Assembly (NCBI RefSeq): GCF_036231945.1
Contig: NZ_CP109599.1
Location: 2,760,501-2,824,500, forward strand
Source of the DNA: Streptomyces sp. NBC_01429
GTDB taxonomy: Bacteria > Actinomycetota > Actinomycetes > Streptomycetales > Streptomycetaceae
DNA: 64,000 nucleotides
Direction: 5' to 3'
Part shown: positions 44,460-53,577 of the stretch, piece after piece
Numbering within the stretch: position 1 is the stretch's first letter
Layout: each line of letters begins with the position of its first letter
Made by a program: the position numbers and the translations under genes
Notes under the pieces: model-generated
Databases searched by the model: none
Seen by the model: only the letters and a program-made list of their open reading frames with translations
What the model was told of the DNA's origin: nothing

Positions 44460-44897
44460 ATGTCGCTCTACGCCGCGTACGCCGGCAACCTCGACGCGCG
44501 GCTGATGTCCCGCCGCGCCCCGCACTCTCCGTTGCGCGGCACCGGCTGGCTCAACGGCTGGCGGCTCACCTTCGGTGGCGAGCAGATGGGCTGGGAGGGA
44601 GCGCTGGTCACGATCGTGGAGGCGCCGCGTTCCCAGGTGTTCGTCGCGCTGTACGACATCGCCCCCATGGACGAGGACTCCATGGACCGCTGGGAGGGCG
44701 TCGGCCTCGACATATACCGCCGCATGCGGGTGCGGGTGCACACCCTGGACGGCGAGGAGCCGACCTGGCTGTACGTCCTGAACGGGTACGAGGGCGGCCT
44801 CCCCTCCGCCCGCTACCTCGGCGAGCTGGCCGACGCGGCGGAATCGGCCGGCGCCCCGCACGACTACGTGATGGAACTGCGCAAGCGCCCCTGCTGA
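44460..44897 (+). CDS. Gamma-glutamylcyclotransferase-like protein
   Basis: A 145-residue protein of the GGCT/AIG2-like fold. It has YAAYAGNLD at the N-terminus (the substrate-binding YxSN/YAGN loop), [20 protein letters not shown] in the core and [19 protein letters not shown] around the likely acidic residue. It may open or cyclise gamma-glutamyl peptides; the physiological substrate in a mycothiol-using organism is unclear. It starts with a leaderless arrangement (TACCCT, seven bases). It lies upstream of the purine nucleoside phosphorylase gene on the same strand. Confidence 0.85.
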   Translation: MSLYAAYAGNLDARLMSRRAPHSPLRGTGWLNGWRLTFGGEQMGWEGALVTIVEAPRSQVFVALYDIAPMDEDSMDRWEGVGLDIYRRMRVRVHTLDGEEPTWLYVLNGYEGGLPSARYLGELADAAESAGAPHDYVMELRKRPC

Positions 44898-45054
44898 CCA
44901 GCGGCGCTCACGGCACGACCAGCGCGTACGGCATGAGCGGCGCGAGCGGCACGAAAGGCCGACGGCCACCCTTTCCGTCCCCTTTCATCCCCTACGCGGC
45001 CGTTCCCCGTCGGAAACGACAACGCAACGATGTCCAGACCATTCAGCCCATCAT

Positions 45055-45084
45055 CTACGCGCGTAGGGCTGGACCGGTTACCCT
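45055..45084 (+). promoter_or_regulatory. Operator CTACGCGCGTAG and leaderless promoter of the nucleoside phosphorylase gene
   Basis: The perfect 12-bp palindrome occupies 45055-45066, where a -35 element should be. A -10-like TACCCT (45079-45084) ends seven bases before GTG 45092. There is no Shine-Dalgarno sequence. Two identical palindromes occur before deoC and add. Confidence 0.75.
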
Positions 45085-45091
45085 CATCCGC

Positions 45092-45922
45092 GTGAACGCA
45101 TCTGTTATCCCGGCCAACGCCGAAGGACCTGCCGACCCTCTCGCCGCCGCCGAGGCCGCCGCCACGCGACTGCGCGAGCTGACCGGTGCCGAGACACACG
45201 ACATCGCGCTGGTGATGGGCTCCGGCTGGGCGCCCGCCTCAGAAGCCCTCGGCGAGCCCGAGGCTGACTTCCCGGTGACCGAACTGCCGGGCTTCCCACC
45301 CCCGGCCGTCGCCGGTCACGGCGGCAGGATCCGCTCGTACAAGATCGCCGAGAAGCGCGCCCTGGTCTTCCTGGGCCGTACGCACTACTACGAGGGCCGC
45401 GGTGTGGCCGCCGTCGCGCACGGCGTCCGTACCGCCGTCGCCGCCGGCTGCAAGACCATCGTGCTGACCAACGGCTGCGGCGGGCTGCGCGAGGGCATGC
45501 GCCCCGGCCAGCCCGTGCTGATCAGCGACCACATCAACCTGACGGCCGTCTCCCCGATCGTCGGCGCGAACTTCGTGGACCTCACGGACCTCTACTCGCC
45601 CCGGCTGCGCACGCTGTGCAAGGAGATCGACCCGGCCCTCGAAGAGGGGGTGTACGTCCAGTTCCCCGGCCCGCACTACGAGACCCCCGCCGAGATCAAC
45701 ATGGTCCGCGCGATGGGCGGCGACCTGGTCGGCATGTCCACCGTGCTGGAGGCCATCGCGGCCCGCGAGGCGGGCGCCGAGGTGCTCGGCATCTCGCTGG
45801 TGACGAACCTCGCTGCGGGCATCTCGGGAGAGCCCCTCAACCACGAGGAGGTCCTCCAGGCCGGCCGCGACTCGGCGACCCAGATGGGCTCGCTGCTGGC
45901 CCGGGTGCTGGAACGCGTCTGA
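45092..45922 (+). CDS. Purine nucleoside phosphorylase (trimeric type)
   Basis: Cleaves purine (deoxy)nucleosides with phosphate to base plus (deoxy)ribose-1-phosphate. Family motifs: phosphate loop [44 protein letters not shown] and the purine-site region [14 protein letters not shown] with Asn. At 276 residues it belongs to the PNP/MTAP class II family; the Asn supports 6-oxopurine preference. Start GTG 45092 without a ribosome site is consistent with the leaderless promoter. The mutase gene follows after 123 bp. Confidence 0.94.
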   Translation: MNASVIPANAEGPADPLAAAEAAATRLRELTGAETHDIALVMGSGWAPASEALGEPEADFPVTELPGFPPPAVAGHGGRIRSYKIAEKRALVFLGRTHYYEGRGVAAVAHGVRTAVAAGCKTIVLTNGCGGLREGMRPGQPVLISDHINLTAVSPIVGANFVDLTDLYSPRLRTLCKEIDPALEEGVYVQFPGPHYETPAEINMVRAMGGDLVGMSTVLEAIAAREAGAEVLGISLVTNLAAGISGEPLNHEEVLQAGRDSATQMGSLLARVLERV

Positions 45923-46045
45923 TCCGAGCGGTCCGCGCACCCCCGTACGGGTACAGGTACGGCAACCGCCCCTGCCATCCCGGCGACCATCACCAACCGA
46001 GCAACCCACGCGGAGAGCGACCCTCCGCAAGGAGGTATCTCCATC

Positions 46046-47716
46046 GTGCAGCAGGACGTGACGACGGCACAGCCGGACCTCATCGCACGGGCCAGGGCCT
46101 GGCAGGCCGAGGACCCCGACGCCGAGACCCGCGCGGAACTCGGCGCGCTCATCGACGCCGGGGACCTGGACGCCCTCGCCGACCGGTTCTCGGGCACGCT
46201 CCAGTTCGGTACGGCGGGACTGCGCGGCGAACTGGGCGCCGGGCCGATGCGGATGAACCGCGCCGTCGTCATCCGGGCCGCCGCGGGTCTCGCCGCGTAT
46301 CTCCGGGCTCGGGGGGACGGCGAAGGACTGGTCGTGATCGGCTACGACGCCCGTTACAAGTCGGCGGACTTCGCCCGGGACACCGCCGCCGTGGTGACCG
46401 GCGCCGGCCTGCGCGCCGCCGTGCTCCCGGGCCCGCTGCCGACGCCGGTGCTGGCCTTCGCCGTACGCCACCTCGGCGCGGTGGCCGGTGTGGAGGTCAC
46501 CGCGAGCCACAACCCGCCCCGGGACAACGGCTACAAGGTCTATCTCGGCGACGGCTCCCAGATCGTGCCGCCCGCCGACGCCGGCATCGCGGCCGAAATC
46601 GCGGCGGTGGGCGCGCTGGAGACGGTGCCGCGCCCCGACGACGGCTGGGAGATCCTCGGGGACGACGTGCCGGCCGCGTATCTGGCCCGTACGGACGCCG
46701 CGCTGACCCCCGGCTCCGCGCGGACCGCCCGGATCGTGCACACCGCGCTGCACGGCGTCGGTACGCAGACGCTCCTCGCCGCCTTCGCGCGCGCCGGGTT
46801 CCCCGCGCCCGTACCCGTACCGGAGCAGGCCGAGCCCGATCCCGCGTTCCCGACGGTCGCCTTCCCCAATCCGGAGGAGCCGGGCGCGATGGACCTGGCC
46901 TTCGCGACCGCCCGCCGCGTGGACCCCGACCTGGTCATCGCCAACGACCCGGACGCGGACCGCTGCGCGGTGGCCGTCCCCGACGCCGGTTCCGAGGCCG
47001 GCTGGCGGATGCTCACCGGCGACGAGGTGGGCGCGCTGCTGGCCGCGCATCTGGTCTCCAGGGGCGCGACGGGCGTCTTCGCCGAGTCGATCGTCTCGTC
47101 CTCGCTCCTCGGCCGGATCGCCGGCGCGGCCGGACTCGGGTACGAGGAGACCCTGACCGGCTTCAAGTGGATCGCCCGCGTCGAGGGGCTGCGGTACGGG
47201 TACGAGGAGGCCCTCGGCTACTGCGTCGACCCCGAGGGCGTGCGCGACAAGGACGGCATCACGGCGGCGCTGCTGGTGGCCGAGCTGGCCTCGGAGCTGA
47301 AGGAGCGGGGCCGGACCCTGACGGACCTCCTGGACGACCTCGCCGTCACCCACGGCCTGCACGCCACCGGCCAGCTCTCGGTCCGGGTCAAGGACCTGTC
47401 CCTGATCGCGGACGCGATGCGCCGCCTGCGCGAGCGGCAGCCGACCACGCTGGCGGGCCTGCGCGTCGCCTCGGCCGAGGATCTGAACAGGGGAACGGAG
47501 GCGCTCCCGCCGACGGACGGCCTGCGCTACCACCTGGACGGCGCGTACCGGGCCCGCGTGATCGTGCGCCCCAGCGGCACCGAGCCCAAGCTGAAGTGCT
47601 ACCTGGAGGTCGTGGTCCCGGTCGAGGACGCGACGGCCCTCGCGGCGGCGCGTGCGCGTGGCGCGGAGCTGCTGACGGCCCTGAAGCGGGACCTGGCGGA
47701 GGCCGCGGGCATCTGA
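46046..47716 (+). CDS. Phospho-sugar mutase, probably phosphopentomutase
   Basis: A 556-residue alpha-D-phosphohexomutase-superfamily enzyme. The phosphoserine loop is VTASHNPPRDNGYKVY, the metal loop NDPDADRCAV, the sugar-binding region EETLTGFKW (with the GF-K pattern of the PGM2 group) and the phosphate-binding RPSGTEPKLKCY. The length and ALGYCVDPEGVRDKDG fit the long PGM2-like family, which includes phosphopentomutases. Placed directly after nucleoside phosphorylase and near deoC, conversion of (deoxy)ribose-1-phosphate to the 5-phosphate is the most sensible role. Phosphomannomutase or phosphoglucomutase activity remains possible. AAGGAGG precedes GTG 46046. Confidence 0.88.
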   Translation: MQQDVTTAQPDLIARARAWQAEDPDAETRAELGALIDAGDLDALADRFSGTLQFGTAGLRGELGAGPMRMNRAVVIRAAAGLAAYLRARGDGEGLVVIGYDARYKSADFARDTAAVVTGAGLRAAVLPGPLPTPVLAFAVRHLGAVAGVEVTASHNPPRDNGYKVYLGDGSQIVPPADAGIAAEIAAVGALETVPRPDDGWEILGDDVPAAYLARTDAALTPGSARTARIVHTALHGVGTQTLLAAFARAGFPAPVPVPEQAEPDPAFPTVAFPNPEEPGAMDLAFATARRVDPDLVIANDPDADRCAVAVPDAGSEAGWRMLTGDEVGALLAAHLVSRGATGVFAESIVSSSLLGRIAGAAGLGYEETLTGFKWIARVEGLRYGYEEALGYCVDPEGVRDKDGITAALLVAELASELKERGRTLTDLLDDLAVTHGLHATGQLSVRVKDLSLIADAMRRLRERQPTTLAGLRVASAEDLNRGTEALPPTDGLRYHLDGAYRARVIVRPSGTEPKLKCYLEVVVPVEDATALAAARARGAELLTALKRDLAEAAGI

Positions 47717-47762
47717 GGCGCCGGGCGGCGCCTCAGTCGACCCGGCGCCCCGGCCCGGCGCC

Positions 47763-48386
47763 TCAGCCCGTGGTCAGGAGCAGCACGATCAGGACGACGA
47801 GGCCCGCCGCCGACGGCGCCATCACCTCGTACGCCCAGCGCACCACCGGCTCGCCCTGCGCGCCGGGGCGGTCGGCCGAGCGCTCGGCCAGGTCGCGCAG
47901 CTCGGCCACGGTGCGGTCCGCCTCGGCGAGGCGGGGCTGGTCCGCCGTCCGGGAGCCGCTCTCCGCGCCGCGCGGATCGCCCGCGCCGCCGCGCCTGTTC
48001 GCCCGCTTGCGCTGGCGCAGGGAGACCGGGACCGCCCACAGCTGGAACTTACGGCCGTCCTCGGTGAGCGCCTCGCAGGAGAACTGCGCGCGCACGGTCG
48101 AGACGGCGGCCCAGGGCAGGGTGATCAGCCGGAACGGGTTGCGGATGCGCAGCTGGTCGTCGCTCGCGAAGACCGCCGGGCGCAGGGTGAAGGCGATGAT
48201 CAGCGGCACGGTGAAGAGCAGCCCGGCCAGCGCCAGCCACGGCGTGCGGCCGGTGCCGCGGAAGAGCGCGTCGCCGCCGAGCCAGAGGACGATCACGAGC
48301 AGCAGACCACCGCCCATGATCCCGCCGGCCGACCGGTAGACGCGGTCGGCGTAGGTCGGCTCGGTGGGCGGCTCAGGACTCGTCAT
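47763..48386 (-). CDS. Membrane protein with bacterial PH-like domain
   Basis: A 207-residue protein with membrane helices at about residues 20-36, 47-65 and 188-206. The middle, ASDDQLRIRNPFRLITLPWA followed by AVSTVRAQFSCEA, is the beta-rich pattern of small bacterial PH domains (bPH). A charged Arg/Gly-rich loop (RKRANRRGGAGD) separates it from the last helix. The start is ATG 48386. It is on the opposite strand to the surrounding nucleoside genes, and a role there is not implied. Confidence 0.8.
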   Translation of the reverse strand: MTSPEPPTEPTYADRVYRSAGGIMGGGLLLVIVLWLGGDALFRGTGRTPWLALAGLLFTVPLIIAFTLRPAVFASDDQLRIRNPFRLITLPWAAVSTVRAQFSCEALTEDGRKFQLWAVPVSLRQRKRANRRGGAGDPRGAESGSRTADQPRLAEADRTVAELRDLAERSADRPGAQGEPVVRWAYEVMAPSAAGLVVLIVLLLTTG

Positions 48387-48500
48387 GGGTTCGATTCTGC
48401 CGTACGCCTCCGACAACGCTCCACGGCGCCCGGCAGGACGGCGGCCCCGCCACCACCCGAGCCCGGCCCCTCCCGAACCCCATCCGTGACCGCACACCCC

Positions 48501-48530
48501 TGTACAGGCCGCTACGCGCGTAGATATGCT
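48501..48530 (+). promoter_or_regulatory. Operator CTACGCGCGTAG inside the deoC promoter
   Basis: TGTACA (48501-48506) and TATGCT (48525-48530) are spaced 18 bp apart as -35 and -10. The -10 ends six bases before GTG 48537, as in leaderless messages. The palindrome at 48512-48523 fills the spacer, an ideal place for a repressor. Confidence 0.78.
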
Positions 48531-48536
48531 CCTCTG

Positions 48537-49490
48537 GTGACCATGCCCACCATCACCCCCGTATTCGCCGACGTGACCGCGTCCGACAGCACATTGCGCC
48601 GTTTCCTGCACGGGCTGCCCGGCGTCGACGCCGTCGGCCTGGAGGCGCGCGCGGCGTCGCTCGGCACGCGCTCGATCAAGACCACGGCCAAGGCGTACGC
48701 CATCGATCTGGCCATCTCCATGATCGACCTGACGACGCTGGAAGGCGCGGACACCGCCGGCAAGGTCCGGGCGCTCTCCGCGAAGGCCGTGCGTCCCGAT
48801 CCCACCGACCGCACGACCCCGGCCACCGCCGCCGTCTGTGTCTATCCGGACATGGCCGGGACCGCGGTCGCCGCGCTGGCGGGCTCCGGAGTGAAGGTCG
48901 CCTCCGTCGCGACCGCGTTCCCGGCGGGCCGTGCCGCGCTGGGCGTGAAGCTCGCCGACACCCGGGACGCCGTGGCGGCGGGGGCCGACGAGATCGACAT
49001 GGTCATCGATCGGGGCGCCTTCCTCGCGGGCCACTACCTCAAGGTGTACGAGGAGATCCGCGCCGTGAAGGAGGCCGCGGGGACCGCCCGTCTCAAGGTC
49101 ATCTTCGAGACCGGCGAGCTGTCCACGTACGACAACATCCGCCGCGCCTCCTGGCTGGGCATGATCGCCGGGGCCGACTTCATCAAGACGTCGACCGGCA
49201 AGGTCGGGGTGAACGCGACCCCGGCCAACACGCTGCTCATGCTGGAGGCCGTGCGCGACTTCCGGCAGCAGACCGGCGTGCAGATCGGTGTGAAGCCGGC
49301 CGGCGGCATCCGCTCGACCAAGGACGCGATCAAGTTCCTGGTGCTGGTCAACGAGACCGCGGGCGCGGACTGGCTGGACAACCACTGGTTCCGCTTCGGC
49401 GCTTCCAGCCTGCTGAACGACCTGCTGATGCAGCGTCAGAAGCTCAGCACCGGCCGGTACTCCGGCCCCGATTACGTCACGGTGGACTGA
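48537..49490 (+). CDS. deoC: Deoxyribose-phosphate aldolase
   Basis: Splits 2-deoxyribose-5-phosphate to glyceraldehyde-3-phosphate and acetaldehyde, the last step of deoxynucleoside breakdown. The Schiff-base lysine is in DFIKTSTGKVG, with DEIDMVIDRGAFL and KPAGGIRSTKDAIKFL as further class I aldolase motifs. At 317 residues it is longer than E. coli DeoC at the N-terminus, normal for actinobacteria. The start is GTG 48537, at the predicted transcription start; ATG 48543 is two codons in. Two aldehyde dehydrogenase-type genes follow with almost no gap and presumably remove the acetaldehyde. Confidence 0.96.
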   Translation: MTMPTITPVFADVTASDSTLRRFLHGLPGVDAVGLEARAASLGTRSIKTTAKAYAIDLAISMIDLTTLEGADTAGKVRALSAKAVRPDPTDRTTPATAAVCVYPDMAGTAVAALAGSGVKVASVATAFPAGRAALGVKLADTRDAVAAGADEIDMVIDRGAFLAGHYLKVYEEIRAVKEAAGTARLKVIFETGELSTYDNIRRASWLGMIAGADFIKTSTGKVGVNATPANTLLMLEAVRDFRQQTGVQIGVKPAGGIRSTKDAIKFLVLVNETAGADWLDNHWFRFGASSLLNDLLMQRQKLSTGRYSGPDYVTVD

Positions 49491-49497
49491 GGCAGAG

Positions 49498-50964
49498 ATG
49501 GCATCCAAGAACGCACCCGAGACCGCGTCCGCGAACCCGTTCGCCTACGCGCCCGCGCCCGAGTCCCGCTCGGTCGTCGACATCGCCCCGAGCTACGGCC
49601 TGTTCATCGACGGCGAGTTCGCCGAGGCGGCCGACGGCAGGGTCTTCAAGAGCATCAGCCCGTCCACCGAAGAGGTGCTGTCCGAGGTCGCCCAGGGCGG
49701 TGAGGACGACATCGACCGGGCCGTGAAGGCCGCCCGCAAGGCGTTCGAGAAGTGGTCGGTGCTGCCCGGCGCCGAGCGCGCGAAGTACCTGTTCCGGATC
49801 GCCCGGATCATCCAGGAGCGCTCGCGCGAGCTGGCCGTCCTGGAGACGCTCGACAACGGCAAGCCGATCAAGGAGACCCGCGACGCGGACCTCCCGCTCG
49901 TCGCGGCGCACTTCTTCTACTACGCGGGCTGGGCGGACAAGCTCGACCACGCGGGCTATGGGAACAACCCGCGCCCGCTCGGGGTCGCCGGCCAGGTCAT
50001 CCCGTGGAACTTCCCGCTCCTCATGCTCGCCTGGAAGATCGCCCCGGCGCTCGCCACCGGCAACACGGTCGTCCTGAAGCCCGCCGAGACGACACCGCTC
50101 TCCGCGCTGTTCTTCGCGGACATCTGCCGCCAGGCGGGGCTGCCCAGGGGCGTCGTCAACATCGTCACGGGTGACGGTTCGACGGGCGCGGCGCTCGTCG
50201 GCCACCCGGGCATCGACAAGGTCGCCTTCACCGGCTCCACCGCCGTGGGCAAGGCCATCGCGCGGCAGATCGCGGGGACGGGGAAGCGGGCCACCCTGGA
50301 GCTGGGCGGCAAGGGCGCGAACATCGTCTTCGACGACGCGCCCGTCGACCAGGCCGTCGAGGGCATCGTCACCGGCATCTTCTTCAACCAGGGCCAGGTC
50401 TGCTGCGCGGGCTCCCGGCTGCTGGTGCAGGAGTCGGTCCACGACGAGGTGCTGGACGCGCTGAAGCGCAGGCTGACGACACTGCGGGTCGGGGACCCGC
50501 TGGACAAGAACACGGACCTGGGCGCGATCAACTCCGCCGAGCAGCTGGCCCGTATCAAGACGCTGGCCGACGCGGGCGAGGCGGAGGGCGCGGAGCGCTG
50601 GTCGCCCGCGTGCGAGCTGCCGTCGTCCGGCTACTGGTTCGCCCCGACGGTCTTCACCAACGTCACCCAGGCGCACACCATCGCGCGCGACGAGATCTTC
50701 GGCCCCGTGCTGTCCGTGCTGACGTTCCGCACACCGGACGAGGCCGTCGCGAAGGCCAACAACACGCAGTACGGCCTGTCGGCGGGCATCTGGACGGAGA
50801 AGGGCTCGCGGATCCTCGCGGTCGCGAACAAGCTCCGGGCGGGCGTCGTCTGGGCCAACACGTTCAACAAGTTCGACCCGACCTCGCCCTTCGGCGGCTA
50901 CAAGGAATCGGGCTACGGCCGCGAAGGCGGCCGTCACGGCCTGGAGGCATACCTCGATGTCTGA
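49498..50964 (+). CDS. Aldehyde dehydrogenase (catalytically complete)
   Basis: A 488-residue NAD(P)-dependent aldehyde dehydrogenase. Motifs: NFPLLMLAWKIAPALATGN with the cofactor Lys in VLKPAE, catalytic Glu in LELGGKGANI, catalytic Cys in NQGQVCCAGSR and EIFGPVLSV. It lies seven bases after deoC with GAGGCAGAG before its ATG, so they are one operon. Acetaldehyde from DeoC is the likely substrate, giving acetate. The 3' end overlaps the next gene by 8 bp. Confidence 0.94.
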   Translation: MASKNAPETASANPFAYAPAPESRSVVDIAPSYGLFIDGEFAEAADGRVFKSISPSTEEVLSEVAQGGEDDIDRAVKAARKAFEKWSVLPGAERAKYLFRIARIIQERSRELAVLETLDNGKPIKETRDADLPLVAAHFFYYAGWADKLDHAGYGNNPRPLGVAGQVIPWNFPLLMLAWKIAPALATGNTVVLKPAETTPLSALFFADICRQAGLPRGVVNIVTGDGSTGAALVGHPGIDKVAFTGSTAVGKAIARQIAGTGKRATLELGGKGANIVFDDAPVDQAVEGIVTGIFFNQGQVCCAGSRLLVQESVHDEVLDALKRRLTTLRVGDPLDKNTDLGAINSAEQLARIKTLADAGEAEGAERWSPACELPSSGYWFAPTVFTNVTQAHTIARDEIFGPVLSVLTFRTPDEAVAKANNTQYGLSAGIWTEKGSRILAVANKLRAGVVWANTFNKFDPTSPFGGYKESGYGREGGRHGLEAYLDV

Positions 50965-51865
50965 CCGTCTGAACGTCCTCAAGACCTACAAGCTGTACGT
51001 CGGGGGCAAGTTCCCCCGCAGCGAGAGCGGCCGGGTGTACGAAGTGACGACAGGTACATCAGCCGCTGCCGCGGCGGGCAAGGGCGGCTGGCTGGCCAAC
51101 GCCCCCCTGTCCTCCCGCAAGGACGCCCGTGACGCGGTCGTCGCGGCCCGCAAGGCGTTCGGCGGCTGGTCGGGCGCGACCGCGTACAACCGGGGCCAGG
51201 TCCTCTACCGCGTCGCCGAGATGCTGGAGGGCCGCCGGAGCCAGTTCGTACGGGAGGTCGCGGACGCCGAGGGCCTGTCCAAGCCGAAGGCGGCGGCCGT
51301 GGTCGACGCGGCGATCGACCGCTGGGTCTGGTACGCGGGCTGGACGGACAAGATCGCCCAGATCGCGGGCGGCGCGAACCCCGTCGCGGGGCCGTTCTTC
51401 AACCTCTCCACCCCCGAGCCGGCCGGTGTCGTCACGGTGCTCGCGCCGCAGGACTCGTCCCTCCTGGGGCTGGTCTCGGTGATCGCCCCGGTGATCGCCA
51501 CGGGCAATACGGCGGTCGTCGTCGCGAGCGAGCGGCACCCGCTGCCGGCGCTCTCCCTGGGCGAGGTGCTGGCCACCTCCGACCTGCCGGGCGGCGTCGT
51601 CAACATCCTGTCCGGCAGGACGGCCGAGATCGCGGCGCCCCTCGCCGCGCACCAGGACGTCAACGGGATCGACCTCACCGGCGCGGACGAGTCCCTCGCC
51701 AAGGAGCTGGAGATCGCGGCGGCCGACAACCTCAAGCGGGTACGGCGCCCGAAGCCCGAGGACTGGACGGCCGACCAGGGCACCCAGCGGCTGACGGCCT
51801 TCCTGGAGACCAAGACGGTCTGGCACCCGACGGGCAGCCTGGGAGCGTCGGGCTCGGCGTACTGA
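50957..51865 (+). CDS. Short aldehyde-dehydrogenase-like protein lacking the catalytic domain
   Basis: A 302-residue protein aligned with the N-terminal cofactor-binding half of aldehyde dehydrogenases: KTYKLYVGGKFPRSESGRVY, WVWYAGWTDKIAQI, PAGVVTVLAPQDSSLLGLVS and VVASERHPLP. The sequence then ends after a short tail; no Cys/Glu catalytic region is present. The frame is clean and it overlaps the complete enzyme gene by 8 bp, so it seems a kept gene product, not a recent truncation. It could be a regulatory or structural partner of the complete enzyme. Confidence 0.85.
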   Translation: MSDRLNVLKTYKLYVGGKFPRSESGRVYEVTTGTSAAAAAGKGGWLANAPLSSRKDARDAVVAARKAFGGWSGATAYNRGQVLYRVAEMLEGRRSQFVREVADAEGLSKPKAAAVVDAAIDRWVWYAGWTDKIAQIAGGANPVAGPFFNLSTPEPAGVVTVLAPQDSSLLGLVSVIAPVIATGNTAVVVASERHPLPALSLGEVLATSDLPGGVVNILSGRTAEIAAPLAAHQDVNGIDLTGADESLAKELEIAAADNLKRVRRPKPEDWTADQGTQRLTAFLETKTVWHPTGSLGASGSAY

Positions 51866-52055
51866 CAGGCGGCCACCGGCAGTCGGCTACCGGCAGTCAG
51901 CCCCGCCGGCCCTCACAAGAGGGGCGGCGGGGCTTTCGCACTGCCCCGAATGCGGAAGTGCCGCACTCCGGGCCCCGCCCCGGGCCCGGCCCCGAAGTGC
52001 GGGCCCGGCCCGCGGCAGGTGTCCCGGGAGAGCATCACCGCACCGCCTGCCACGC

Positions 52056-52481
52056 TCACCCCGGCAGCAGCCCCACCACGTCCCCCACCAGCGGCAGGTC
52101 CTTCAGCGCGCCGCCGTCCGTCACCGGGCCGGTGACCGCCGCCGTGGAGATCGGCTTGAAGTCGGCGATCTGGGTGCCCAGGGCGTTGTCGAGCGGATCG
52201 CTGCCCGTACCCGCCAGGGGGTCCAGCTGGAGGCTCTTGACCGGGCCGAGGGCGCCGGCCGTGGAGTAGCCGAGGGCCGTGCCGACGGCCTGGCCGGCGA
52301 TCGGGAGTTCCGCCGTGTCGAGGAGCGGCTTGTCCGTGCCCGACAGGGGCAGCGGCGCGGCCGGGGCAGCCGCCTGGGCCGCCGCCGTGCCGAGGCCCAG
52401 GGCCGCGCCCGCCGCGGTGATGGTCAGACCGGCGCGCAGCAGAGTGCGGCGCGGGGAGGTGGGAGCTGCGTGACGTGCCAT
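52056..52481 (-). CDS. Small secreted Ala/Leu/Pro-rich protein
   Basis: A 141-residue protein. The N-terminus RRTLLRAGLTITAAGAALGL followed by GTAAAQAAAP is a signal peptide with Ala-x-Ala cleavage. The mature part is low-complexity with Pro/Leu/Gly/Thr and ends VGDVVGLLPG. Proteins of this sort are frequent in Streptomyces and are often loosely called ATP-binding without evidence. A similar protein is encoded at 58913-59272. CAGGAAATCCC precedes the ATG. Function unknown. Confidence 0.75.
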   Translation of the reverse strand: MARHAAPTSPRRTLLRAGLTITAAGAALGLGTAAAQAAAPAAPLPLSGTDKPLLDTAELPIAGQAVGTALGYSTAGALGPVKSLQLDPLAGTGSDPLDNALGTQIADFKPISTAAVTGPVTDGGALKDLPLVGDVVGLLPG

Positions 52482-52664
52482 GGGATTTCCTGCCTGGCCG
52501 GAGCGTTGGGCCGTGGAGTGCGTAATCGGAATGACACGCAGCGTAGTTGAAGCGGGAGTGCGGTACCACCAAACCCGCCAAACCGGATGAAGCCGGTCCG
52601 CGGATTCCGCCCAAAGGTTCCCCGGGGGTTCACTTGCCTCTCGCATGCCGCACACTGGTGTCCC

Positions 52665-53330
52665 GTGACCGCTCCCACCATTCCGACCCGTGTCGTCCTG
52701 CTCGCGGGCCCCTCCGGTTCCGGAAAGTCGTCCCTCGCCGCGCGTACCGGCCTGCCCGTACTACGCCTCGACGACTTCTACAAAGAGGGCGACGACCCGA
52801 CGCTGCCGCTGGTGCCGGACAGTACGGACATCGACTGGGACTCCGCCGGGTCCTGGGACGCGGACGCCGCCGTCGCGGCGGTCGTGGAGCTGTGCCGTAC
52901 GGGGAGCACGACCGTTCCGGTCTACTCCATCGCGACCAGTTCACGGGTGGACACCGAGGCGCTCGACATCGACCGCACCCCGCTGTTCCTCGCGGAGGGC
53001 ATCTTCGCCGCCGACATCGTGGCGCGCTGCCAGGAGCTGGGGGTGCTGGCCGACGCGATCTGTCTGCGCGGCCGTCCCTCGACCACCTTCCGGCGGCGGC
53101 TGACGCGCGATCTGCGCGAGGGCCGCAAGTCGGTGCCGTTCCTGCTGCGGCGCGGGTGGCGGCTGATGCGGGCGGAGCGCGCGATCGTCGACCGGCAGAC
53201 GGCACTCGGGGCGTATCCGTGCGACAAGGCCGAAGCCCTGGGCCGTATCACCGCCGCGGCGGCGGGCCCGTGCGTGCGGCAGCGCACGGAGCGGTCCCCG
53301 AGCGGCGCCGCCCGTACCGTACGCGGCTGA
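52665..53330 (+). CDS. udk: Uridine kinase
   Basis: Phosphorylates uridine and cytidine in pyrimidine salvage. Residues 10-22 form the P-loop VLLAGPSGSGKSS, followed by the LDDFYKEGDD motif (substrate-binding Asp-Asp-Phe-Tyr) and DWDSAGSWD. A conserved ending contains the lid RRLTRDLREGRKS. At 221 residues it has the size of the actinobacterial type. GTG 52665 is the start with the family N-terminus. A strong terminator follows 31 bases after the stop. Confidence 0.9.
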   Translation: MTAPTIPTRVVLLAGPSGSGKSSLAARTGLPVLRLDDFYKEGDDPTLPLVPDSTDIDWDSAGSWDADAAVAAVVELCRTGSTTVPVYSIATSSRVDTEALDIDRTPLFLAEGIFAADIVARCQELGVLADAICLRGRPSTTFRRRLTRDLREGRKSVPFLLRRGWRLMRAERAIVDRQTALGAYPCDKAEALGRITAAAAGPCVRQRTERSPSGAARTVRG

Positions 53331-53360
53331 CGGGACGCGCGGGACGCGGCGAGACACACG

Positions 53361-53410
53361 AAAAGCGGGACCCTACAAGCCCCCCGGCCTGTGCGGTCCC
53401 GCCTCTTTTT
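53361..53410 (+). terminator. Classical intrinsic terminator after udk
   Basis: GCGGGACC (53365-53372) pairs with GGTCCCGC (53395-53402), preceded by AAAA and followed by CTCTTTTT. It is one of the few U-tract terminators in the window. Confidence 0.88.
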
Positions 53411-53545
53411 CCGTGTTCCCCCGTGTTCCCCCGTGTTCCCCTGTTCCCCCGTGCTCCCCTGTTCCCCCGTGCTCCTCGGTTCCCCGTTTCCCCTCGGGTC
53501 CCCGAGTTCCCCTCTCTCTGTTCTCCCCCGTACTCCCGACGCCTC
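53411..53545. repeat. Pyrimidine-rich tandem repeat array between udk and sigQ
   Basis: Degenerate 8-10-bp units based on CCGTGTTCCC (three perfect copies at the start, then CTGTTCCC, CCGTGCTCCC and looser copies) run for about 130 bp. The top strand is almost purely C/T/G with hardly any A. It is not coding, although long open frames cross it. Confidence 0.75.
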
Positions 53546-53577
53546 CCCCAGAGATGTCGGGCCCCCTGTACCGCCCT

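Noticed and set aside
49498..51865. The two aldehyde dehydrogenase-like genes as one gene split by a frameshift
   Set aside because: The first is full length with all catalytic residues, and the second restarts with its own N-terminal half, so they are tandem genes.
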